Positions 8,070-14,356 of a stretch of 64,000 nucleotides of DNA are shown here, piece after piece. The position numbers and the translations under genes were made by a program. The notes under the pieces are model-generated. The model saw only the letters and a list, made by a program, of their open reading frames with translations. It did not search any database and had not been told where the DNA came from. Within the stretch, counting starts at the first letter, position 1. Each line of letters begins with the position of its first letter. The DNA comes from Cetobacterium sp050033475 (lineage in GTDB: Bacteria; Fusobacteriota; Fusobacteriia; Fusobacteriales; Fusobacteriaceae), in the NCBI RefSeq assembly GCF_050033475.1, contig NZ_CP188319.1, positions 186,001-250,000 of the forward strand, given 5' to 3'.

Positions 8070-8990
8070 TTATCTCTTCAATCTAGGATCTAAAGCATCT
8101 CTAAGTCCATCTCCTAATAAATTTAGAGATAATATTGTAATCATTATTGCTAATCCTGGGAATGTTGTTACCCACCATGCATATCTTAAATATTGTCTTC
8201 CTCCAGATAACATAGATCCCCATTCTGGTGCTGGTGGTTGAATTCCTAATCCTATAAAACTCAATCCTGCTGTGGATAATATTGCTCCTGCAACTCCTAG
8301 TGTTCCTTGAACAATAACTGGAGCTAATGCATTTGGAATTATATGTCTAAATATTATTCTTCCATCACTGGCCCCTATAGCTCTTGCTGCTTCTACGAAT
8401 TCCTGATCTCTAATCGATAATACAGAAGCTCTAACTATTCTAGCATAAGATGGCACTGAAGATATACTTATAGCTATCATTAAATTCATTAAATTAGGCC
8501 CTAATGCTGATACTATAGCTATTGCCAATAGTATACTTGGTACCGCTAAAAATATATCCATTATTCTCATTATTATATTATCTAATTTACCACCATAATA
8601 ACCTGCAACTGCTCCTAAACTTCCTCCTAAAACTATGGAAATTCCCACTGCTACAACTCCAACTTTTAAAGATACTCTAGCTCCATGAATAAGTCTAGCA
8701 AATATATCTCTACCAAATTCATCTGTTCCTAACCAATGAGCCGCACTTGGTGGTTTTAATCTATTTCTCAAATTTTGTTTTATTACTACAGTATCATAAT
8801 TTGCTATTTGATCCGCAAATAAAGCTAATAAAATCATCAAAACTATTATAAAAAGTCCAAATAAAGCCATTTTATTTCTTTTTAAGCTTCTCCATACTTC
8901 TCCCCATTGACTTCTCTTTTTTACAATTTTATTTTCTCCATTATCAGTAGTGTTATTTTTTATATTATTAACTGCATTAACTTCTGCCAT
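8070..8990 (-). CDS. Peptide ABC transporter permease (DppC/OppC type)
   Basis: A 306-residue inner-membrane permease. A hydrophilic Asn-rich head of about 35 residues leads into the OppC-like N-terminal helix (KRNKMALFGLFIIVLMILLA), then HWLGTDEFGRDIFARLIHGARVSL, a hallmark of DppC proteins, five more membrane segments, and the cytoplasmic EAA loop EAARAIGASDGRIIFRHIIP that docks the ATPases. The end is DGLRDALDPRLKR, typical of the family. It lies between the DppB-type permease (11 nt upstream) and the DppD-type ATPase, with a GGAGGGGGA ribosome site. Confidence 0.92.
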   Translation of the reverse strand: MAEVNAVNNIKNNTTDNGENKIVKKRSQWGEVWRSLKRNKMALFGLFIIVLMILLALFADQIANYDTVVIKQNLRNRLKPPSAAHWLGTDEFGRDIFARLIHGARVSLKVGVVAVGISIVLGGSLGAVAGYYGGKLDNIIMRIMDIFLAVPSILLAIAIVSALGPNLMNLMIAISISSVPSYARIVRASVLSIRDQEFVEAARAIGASDGRIIFRHIIPNALAPVIVQGTLGVAGAILSTAGLSFIGLGIQPPAPEWGSMLSGGRQYLRYAWWVTTFPGLAIMITILSLNLLGDGLRDALDPRLKR

Positions 8991-9001
8991 TCTTCCCCCT
9001 C

Positions 9002-9928
9002 CTATTTATATTGAGATTTTATTCTAGGATCTACATATGCATATAAAATATCTACAAAAAGATTTACTATACTAAATGTAACTGCTAAAAATACAACAGT
9101 TGCTAAAACTGTTGGAGTATCTTTTTGTCTTATGGCATCAACCATCATTCTACCTACACCTGGCCATGAATATACTGATTCTGTTAATACAGCTCCACCT
9201 AGTAATCCACCAAATTGTAATCCTATAACTGTTATTACAGGTATTAGAGCATTTTTTAATGCATGTTTATTAATTACAACTTTTTCAGCTACTCCTTTTG
9301 CTCTTGCTGTTCTTATATAATCTTGTCTAATAACTTCTAACATTGAAGAACGAGTCATACGAGTAACTATAGCTGCTGAACCTGAACCTAAGGTTATTGC
9401 AGGCAATATAACACTTTTCCATCCATCAAATCCTCCAGATGGTAACCATCCTAAATGTACTGAAAATCCTAATATCAACATCAATCCTAACCAAAAGTTT
9501 GGCATTGAAACTCCTAATAAAGCTCCAATCATACTAACACTATCAAGTAAAGAATATTGCTTCGTTGCTGATATTATTCCCAAAGGGATTCCTATGGCTA
9601 TAGCTATAATTACTCCTAAAACCGCTAATACTAATGTATTTGGAAATCTTGAAAAAATTTCTCCAAAAACATCTCTTCCTGTAGTATAAGATCTTCCAAA
9701 ATCTCCAACTAAAGCATTCTTTATAAAATTAAAATACTGAACTATAAAAGGTTTTGTCAATCCCATTTCTTCTCTTAACTTTAATATTGCTTCCTTAGGT
9801 GCATTTTCTCCTAAAATTAATTGTGCTGGATCTCCAGGAGTTAAAGACATTATTGTAAACACTAAAAATGATACTCCCAATAATACAGGTATTAATAACA
9901 ATAGTCTTTTTACTACATATTTATGCAT
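9002..9928 (-). CDS. Peptide ABC transporter permease (DppB/OppB type)
   Basis: A 308-residue inner-membrane permease with six predicted helices. Family features are the start KYVVKRLLLLIPVLLGVSFLVF, the periplasmic PGDPAQLILGENAP segment, the large loop ending GDFGRSY, and the EAA loop DYIRTARAKGVAEKVVINKHALKNAL. The C-terminus YAYVDPRIK is typical. It pairs with the downstream DppC-type subunit. A long perfect stem-loop separates it from the upstream binding-protein gene, which should reduce its expression relative to the binding protein (inference). Confidence 0.92.
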   Translation of the reverse strand: MHKYVVKRLLLLIPVLLGVSFLVFTIMSLTPGDPAQLILGENAPKEAILKLREEMGLTKPFIVQYFNFIKNALVGDFGRSYTTGRDVFGEIFSRFPNTLVLAVLGVIIAIAIGIPLGIISATKQYSLLDSVSMIGALLGVSMPNFWLGLMLILGFSVHLGWLPSGGFDGWKSVILPAITLGSGSAAIVTRMTRSSMLEVIRQDYIRTARAKGVAEKVVINKHALKNALIPVITVIGLQFGGLLGGAVLTESVYSWPGVGRMMVDAIRQKDTPTVLATVVFLAVTFSIVNLFVDILYAYVDPRIKSQYK

Positions 9929-9951
9929 CCATTTACCCCCCTATTATTTTA

Positions 9952-9988
9952 TTCTAGAAAACCCACTTAAACAGTGGGTTTTCTAGAA
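9952..9988 (-). promoter_or_regulatory. Intercistronic 16-bp stem-loop between binding protein and permease genes
   Basis: TTCTAGAAAACCCACT, a 5-nt loop TAAAC and AGTGGGTTTTCTAGAA form a perfect 16-bp hairpin. On the transcribed strand it is followed by TAAAATAATAGGGGGG, not a U run, so it is a poor terminator. Such stem-loops after a binding-protein gene usually protect the 3' end of the upstream message and set a high binding protein to permease ratio. Confidence 0.8.
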
Positions 9989-9994
9989 ATCATA

Positions 9995-11497
9995 CTATTC
10001 TTTAACTGTTCCATATACTTTATGATGTCCTGCTGGATGCATATGGAATCCTTTTACATTTTTTTGTTTTGCTATATTTTGTGAAGTATAAACCATTGTG
10101 AATATTGGTACATCTTCCTGAACTATATTTTGTACTTCTGCGTAGGCTTTCTTTCTAGCTTCTGGATCTACAGAATTTTTTCCTTCATCTAATAGTTTAT
10201 CAACTTTCTCATTAGAATAGAAGGATCTATTTCCTGCTCCACCCTTAGCTGATGAATGGAATAATGGATATAATCCATAATCTGCATCTCCAGTTACAGA
10301 AACCCATCCTAATATAAACATATCATGCTCTCCTCTTGCTGTTCCATCTAAATATGCTCCCCACTCTAAAGTTTCTATTTCTACATCTATTCCAACTTGT
10401 TTCAATTGATCTTGAACTATTGTACAAATATCTCTTCTAACTGGGTTATCATTTGTCCATAATTTAATTTTTATTGGTTTAGTATATCCTGCTTCTTTTA
10501 AAATTGCTTTTGCTTTTTCAGGATCATATTTATATGCCTTCGCATCTTTATTATACCCAAATACCTTTGGTCCTATTGGTGAATTTGCTTCTACTGCTCC
10601 TCCTTGATATACAGCATCTATTAAAGAATCTATATCAATAGCATAGCAAATTGCTTGTCTTACCTTAGGATCATTTAAAGGTTTTTTAGTTGTATTGAAC
10701 CCTATATAACTCATTGAAAGTGATGGCTCTTCTACATAGTCTAATTTCTTATGCTTTTGAACCATTTCTTTATCAATTGGCTCTATATCATAAGCAATAT
10801 CTATTTCTCCTGTTTCTAATCCTATTGTTCTGTTAGTTCCCTCTGGTACATTTCTAAAGATTACTGTTTTTGTAGGAGCTTCTCCTTTAAAATAATCTTT
10901 ATTTGCCACTAAAATAATTTTATCTCCTGCTTGCCATTCAGAAAATTTATATGGTCCTGTTCCTACTGGTTGCTGTCCATATTTATCTCCTGCTGCTTTC
11001 ACTGCTTTTTCATTCATTATTGAAGTTGCAGTATGAGCTAAGTGACTTGTTAAGGCTCCAAATGGTTTTTCTGTTATTACTTTTACTGTATAATCATCTA
11101 CTACAACTACCTTATCTATTGCACCTATAATATGGGATACTTGAGCCGATGCTTTCATTCTATCTAAAGTAAATTTCACATCTGAAGCTTTTAACTCTTC
11201 TCCATTATGGAACTTTACTCCCTTTCTTAAATAAAATACTGTTGTCAAATCATCCTCTTGCTTCCATTTTTCTGCTAATCCTGGAACAATATTCATATTT
11301 AAATCTTGTTCTACTAATCTGTCATAAATTTGAGATGATACTCTTGATGAAGGTTGATCATTTGTCATATGTGGATCTAATGTTTTAGCATCTGCACCTT
11401 GAGCTACTACTAAAACATCCTTTGCTCCCATTGCTAAACTACTTAAAATAAAGAAAATAGATAATAGCATCATTAAAAAACTTCTTCTTTTTTTCAT
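9995..11497 (-). CDS. Periplasmic peptide-binding protein of the ABC importer (SBP family 5)
   Basis: A 500-residue extracytoplasmic substrate-binding protein, first gene of the operon. A signal peptide (KKRR, a hydrophobic stretch, then AMGAK) has a signal peptidase I type end and no lipobox cysteine, so the protein should be free in the periplasm, consistent with a diderm. Family-5 motifs are ADAKTLDPHMTND, the AEKWKQEDDLTTVFYLRKGV segment, GTGPYKF, and DPKVRQAICYAID. The region around residues 390-430 (GWVSVTGDADYGLYPLFHS, FYSNEKVD) resembles GsiB and DppA proteins, so dipeptides or glutathione-like peptides are plausible ligands. The ribosome site is AAGGGGGA. Confidence 0.9.
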   Translation of the reverse strand: MKKRRSFLMMLLSIFFILSSLAMGAKDVLVVAQGADAKTLDPHMTNDQPSSRVSSQIYDRLVEQDLNMNIVPGLAEKWKQEDDLTTVFYLRKGVKFHNGEELKASDVKFTLDRMKASAQVSHIIGAIDKVVVVDDYTVKVITEKPFGALTSHLAHTATSIMNEKAVKAAGDKYGQQPVGTGPYKFSEWQAGDKIILVANKDYFKGEAPTKTVIFRNVPEGTNRTIGLETGEIDIAYDIEPIDKEMVQKHKKLDYVEEPSLSMSYIGFNTTKKPLNDPKVRQAICYAIDIDSLIDAVYQGGAVEANSPIGPKVFGYNKDAKAYKYDPEKAKAILKEAGYTKPIKIKLWTNDNPVRRDICTIVQDQLKQVGIDVEIETLEWGAYLDGTARGEHDMFILGWVSVTGDADYGLYPLFHSSAKGGAGNRSFYSNEKVDKLLDEGKNSVDPEARKKAYAEVQNIVQEDVPIFTMVYTSQNIAKQKNVKGFHMHPAGHHKVYGTVKE

Positions 11498-11577
11498 CTG
11501 ATTCCCCCTTGATAAATATTTTTTTTAAATATTTTAATAGAAAATGATTTATGTAATTTATATTTCGAGTTTATATA

Positions 11578-11605
11578 ATTCTATCCAATTTTTTCATATA
11601 GTCAA
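11578..11605 (-). promoter_or_regulatory. Promoter of the peptide transporter operon
   Basis: On the minus strand TTGACT (11600-11605), a 16-bp spacer and TAGAAT (11578-11583). The start would be near 11571, giving a leader of about 70 nt that is almost pure A+T and shows no clear structure. Confidence 0.55.
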
Positions 11606-11699
11606 ATTTAAAAAATTTATATCTCATTAATTTTATATATGAAAATATTTTTTTAATTATAAAAAATTAAAAAAAATATTATTTTTTATATAAAACATA

Positions 11700-11708
11700 T
11701 GTTATAAT
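11700..11708 (+). promoter_or_regulatory. Extended -10 promoter of the DUF2147 gene
   Basis: TGTTATAAT lies 32 nt before the start codon. No good -35 is visible in the A+T-rich stretch before it, which suits an extended -10 promoter. The rest of the gap 11606-11699 shows nothing else I can support. Confidence 0.6.
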
Positions 11709-11740
11709 ACTGGTGTAATTTAATCTTGGGAGGACATTTT

Positions 11741-12205
11741 ATGAAAAAAATATTTCTAATATTTTCTTTATTTTTCTTAATTAATATTTTATCCTTTGCA
11801 CTTACTCCAGAATGGCTTCAAGGTCAGTGGATAACAGAAAAAGCTAGTAATGGTAATCAAATTATTGTTGAGTTTTATGAAAAAAATAATCTTTATTTTG
11901 GTAAAATATTAAAATTAACAATTCCAAAATATACTGATGGACCTTACATAGGACAAGATAAAATGGATTTAGAAAATCCAAATTCTAATTTAAAAAACAG
12001 AAAATTACAAGGAATGGATTTTGTCAGTAATTTTACTTTAAATGATAATAAATTAATTGATGGTAATATTTATAATCCTGAAAATGGAAAAATTTATCAT
12101 TGTAAAATTACAAAAAAAGATAATAACACTCTTATAGTAAAAGGTTCTATCGATTCCATGGGACTTATTGGAAAAACTCAAATTTGGAAAAAAATAGAAA
12201 ATTAA
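11741..12205 (+). CDS. DUF2147 family exported protein
   Basis: A 154-residue protein with a clear signal peptide (MKKIFLIFSLFFLINILSFA) and a mature domain of the DUF2147 family: GQWITEKASNGNQIIVEFYE at the front, KILKL, then LQGMDFVSNF, DGNIYNPENGKIYHCKI and a final GKTQIWKKI. Members are small periplasmic beta-rich proteins without an established biochemical role. The start was set at the ATG after GGGAGG (11728-11733); an upstream in-frame TTG inside that ribosome site was rejected. The gene is monocistronic and ends in a bidirectional terminator shared with the YibE/F gene. Confidence 0.8.
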   Translation: MKKIFLIFSLFFLINILSFALTPEWLQGQWITEKASNGNQIIVEFYEKNNLYFGKILKLTIPKYTDGPYIGQDKMDLENPNSNLKNRKLQGMDFVSNFTLNDNKLIDGNIYNPENGKIYHCKITKKDNNTLIVKGSIDSMGLIGKTQIWKKIEN

Positions 12206-12234
12206 AAAAAGGATAGACTACCTATCCTTTTTTT
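12204..12234. terminator. Bidirectional terminator between DUF2147 and YibE/F genes
   Basis: GGATAG, 5-nt loop, CTATCC, flanked by seven As on the left and seven Ts on the right. The two converging genes both end within or next to it. Confidence 0.88.
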
Positions 12235-13291
12235 CATATAAAACTCCACTTACATATGCTGTAACTGGAACTGCTATTAAAATACCTATACTTCCACATA
12301 AAGCTCTTAAAATTTCTACTACAATAGATTCAAAATTAAGAACTCTTATAAGGGGATATTGATCTCTTTGTAAATAGATAAATAATGATGATAATAAACC
12401 ACTTCCTATATAAGCTAAAATTAAGGTATTTACCATGGTACCTATTACATCTCCACCTATTCTCATTCCTGAATAAAATAAATCTTTTTTATTTATATCA
12501 GGATTTATAAGTTTTAATTCTTCTAATGCAGAAGCTATAGACATGGCCACATCCATAACCGCTCCCATACTTCCTAAAATAACCCCTGCTGAGATTATTT
12601 CTTTAACATTTATTCCCTCTAATAAACTTGAGAAATTTAAAGATTCAACAGAAACAAATCCTGTTAATCCCATTCTATAAGTAAAAATATAAGAAATTAA
12701 TCCTGCAAATAAAACTCCAACAACTGATCCTATTATTGCGTTAATTCCTTTTTCTGTAAAACCTGTCATTAAATAAATCGTTATAAAGGAGGCAAATAAA
12801 CCAGTTATACTTGCTAAAATAATAGGAGAATAACCTGCAATAATTCCAGGAATAAATCCTTGATATATAAAAATAACTACACATAATAATGCCAGTAAAG
12901 CTTTTATCCCTTTTTTTCTAGCTAATAGAATTGTTAATCCTATAAATAAAAAACTTAATATATATATATCATTTCTTTTATCTATATCAGCTATATAAAA
13001 ATTTGTACTTCCATCTTCTTGAATTTCTTTGTATAAAACTACATTCATTCCTTTTTTTATATTTAGATTGTAGGCACTTTCTTTATATATTGGTGATTCA
13101 ACATAGACTATACCATTATCACCTTCGGATAATTCAATTTTAAAAATATCTATTGATTTTATTTCTTGATTATCTTTAGATTCTGGTATAGTTTCTTCTA
13201 ACTGTAAAACTTTTCCTTTGACATATTCTTCCTTTGAAAAAGATACACCAGATAATATTAGCATAAATATTGTAATCAAGATTTTCCCCAT
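12218..13291 (-). CDS. YibE/F family membrane protein
   Basis: A 357-residue protein of the YibE/F family. A signal-like N-terminal helix is followed by an extracytoplasmic domain of roughly 90 residues (ELSEGDNGIVYVESPIY..., GMNVVLYKE) and about seven membrane segments from residue 110 onward. The family-typical segments GILGSMGAVMDVAMSIASALEEL (with small differences here: ILGSMGAVMDVAMSIASAL) and GGDVIGTMVNTLILAYIG are present. Family function is not established; a transport role has been suggested for relatives. The ribosome site GGAGGGG is strong. It is transcribed in the same direction as rpsO but after that gene's terminator. Confidence 0.82.
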   Translation of the reverse strand: MGKILITIFMLILSGVSFSKEEYVKGKVLQLEETIPESKDNQEIKSIDIFKIELSEGDNGIVYVESPIYKESAYNLNIKKGMNVVLYKEIQEDGSTNFYIADIDKRNDIYILSFLFIGLTILLARKKGIKALLALLCVVIFIYQGFIPGIIAGYSPIILASITGLFASFITIYLMTGFTEKGINAIIGSVVGVLFAGLISYIFTYRMGLTGFVSVESLNFSSLLEGINVKEIISAGVILGSMGAVMDVAMSIASALEELKLINPDINKKDLFYSGMRIGGDVIGTMVNTLILAYIGSGLLSSLFIYLQRDQYPLIRVLNFESIVVEILRALCGSIGILIAVPVTAYVSGVLYEKKDR

Positions 13292-13337
13292 AACCCCTCC
13301 TAATAATATCTATTTCAACGATATAATAATTTATATA

Positions 13338-13363
13338 ATAAAAAACGAGGAATTCTCCTCGTT
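13338..13363 (-). terminator. Terminator of rpsO
   Basis: On the minus strand AACGAGGA, loop GAAT, TCCTCGTT is followed by TTTTTATTATA. It starts at the stop region of the S15 gene and isolates it from the YibE/F gene. Confidence 0.85.
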
Positions 13364-13367
13364 TCAA

Positions 13368-13625
13368 TTATTTTCTGATTCCTAATTTAGCTATTAAAGC
13401 TCTGTATCCTTCGATATCTTTCTTAGTTAAGTAGTTAAGAAGTCTTTTTCTTTTTCCTACCATTTTTAATAATCCTAATCTTGAATGGAAGTCCTTCTTG
13501 TGAGTTCTTAAGTGCTCTGTTAAGTGATTAATTTGAGCAGTTAATATAGCGATTTGAACTTCTGTTGATCCTGTATCTTTTGAATCTTTTCCGTAAGCGT
13601 TGATAATTTCTTGTTTGTTTATCAT
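13368..13625 (-). CDS. rpsO: 30S ribosomal protein S15
   Basis: An 85-residue protein matching bacterial S15 over its whole length: the TGSTEVQIAILTAQINHLTEH segment, LRTHKKDFHSR, and the C-terminal LLKMVGKRKRLLNYL. S15 binds the central domain of 16S rRNA and starts assembly of the small-subunit platform. I place the start at the ATG 7 nt after AGGAGGA; an in-frame TTG two codons earlier is too close to the ribosome site. The gene is monocistronic with its own promoter, terminator and a folded leader that can pair with the start codon region, which suggests the autogenous control typical of this gene. Confidence 0.96.
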   Translation of the reverse strand: MINKQEIINAYGKDSKDTGSTEVQIAILTAQINHLTEHLRTHKKDFHSRLGLLKMVGKRKRLLNYLTKKDIEGYRALIAKLGIRK

Positions 13626-13696
13626 AGCCAATCCTCCTAATATTTGATAATTTAGGCCAAGAGCTGCGGGGCTAATCGCATAACCTAGCTTAAATT
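13625..13696 (-). promoter_or_regulatory. Structured rpsO leader, candidate S15 autoregulatory element
   Basis: In the mRNA, AAUUUAAGCUAGG (13684-13696) pairs with CUUGGCCUAAAUU (13649-13661), 13 positions with one mismatch and two G-U pairs. Inside it UGCG (13677-13680) pairs with CGCA (13665-13668), closing the loop AUUAGCCC. The loop's UAGCC (13670-13674) is complementary to GGCUA (13625-13629), which runs into the AUG. That would be a pseudoknot over the translation start, as in other S15 leaders. Complementarity was read directly; the regulation is inference. Confidence 0.6.
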
Positions 13697-13703
13697 CTTT
13701 AAA

Positions 13704-13732
13704 ATTATAACATATTTTTTAACCTATGTAAA
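13704..13732 (-). promoter_or_regulatory. Promoter of rpsO
   Basis: On the minus strand TTTACA (13727-13732), a 17-bp spacer and TATAAT (13704-13709) with the TGT extension. Transcription would begin near 13697, exactly at the foot of the leader stem. Confidence 0.8.
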
Positions 13733-13739
13733 TTAATTT

Positions 13740-14297
13740 TTAATATCCCATAAGCTTTAAGGTCTCTAACTTTAATGCAGAATCACTTTTAAACACTCCA
13801 CTAGCACTAATTGTTATTGTCTTTGCTCCTTTGCTCTTTATTCCTCTCATCGTCATACACATATGTTCTCCTTCAACTACTACTAGAACTCCTTCGCAAC
13901 TTATTTTCTCTTCTAAATTTATTTTAATTTCTTCTGTTAATTTTTCTTGTAATTGAGGTTTCTTTGCACACATATCAACTAATCTTGCAATTTTGCTTAA
14001 TCCTGTTACTTTTTTTTCTTTTGGAATATAAGCTACATGAGCTTTTCCATAAAATGGTAATAAATGATGTTCGCACATTGAATAATAATCAATATCTTTT
14101 ACAAGTACAGTATCATTATCTTCTACTGAAAAAAAAGCATTTATAACATCACTTGGCTTATTATTTATTCCTTGAAATACCTCTTGGTACATTCTAGCTA
14201 CTCTCTCTGGAGTATCTACTAATCCTTCTCTATTAATATTTTCTCCTATTCCTTCTAATATTAATCTAACTCCAGCTATTATTTTATCTTTATCCAT
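13740..14297 (-). CDS. folE: GTP cyclohydrolase I
   Basis: A 185-residue type I GTP cyclohydrolase, which converts GTP to 7,8-dihydroneopterin triphosphate for folate or queuosine-type pathways. The zinc ligands are visible in SMCEHHLLPFYGKAHVAYIP (Cys and His) and EGEHMCMTMRG (second Cys). TPERVARMY near the front, GLSKIARLVD and the C-terminal ASGVFKSD also match. Length is usual for the family. No other folate genes adjoin it, so its pathway role (folate versus preQ0) is not fixed by context. It follows ftsH across a hairpin. Confidence 0.95.
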   Translation of the reverse strand: MDKDKIIAGVRLILEGIGENINREGLVDTPERVARMYQEVFQGINNKPSDVINAFFSVEDNDTVLVKDIDYYSMCEHHLLPFYGKAHVAYIPKEKKVTGLSKIARLVDMCAKKPQLQEKLTEEIKINLEEKISCEGVLVVVEGEHMCMTMRGIKSKGAKTITISASGVFKSDSALKLETLKLMGY

Positions 14298-14323
14298 TTC
14301 ATTTCCACCTTTCCATAATTAAA

Positions 14324-14345
14324 TAGGAGCTCCTAAGAGCTCCTA
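14324..14345 (-). terminator. Hairpin between ftsH and folE
   Basis: TAGGAGCTC, 4-nt loop, GAGCTCCTA, a perfect 9-bp stem. The run after it on the minus strand is only TTTAATT, so termination may be partial, letting some ftsH transcript reach folE. A separate folE promoter is not evident. Confidence 0.55.
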
Positions 14346-14356
14346 CTATTAAATTA

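Noticed and set aside
9952..9988. Intrinsic terminator after the binding protein gene
   Set aside because: No U run follows the stem on the transcribed strand, and the four transporter genes downstream have no other promoter that I can see.
11498..11740. Possible riboswitch between the peptide transporter and DUF2147 genes
   Set aside because: The stretch is nearly pure A+T with no stable stem; only two promoters could be placed.
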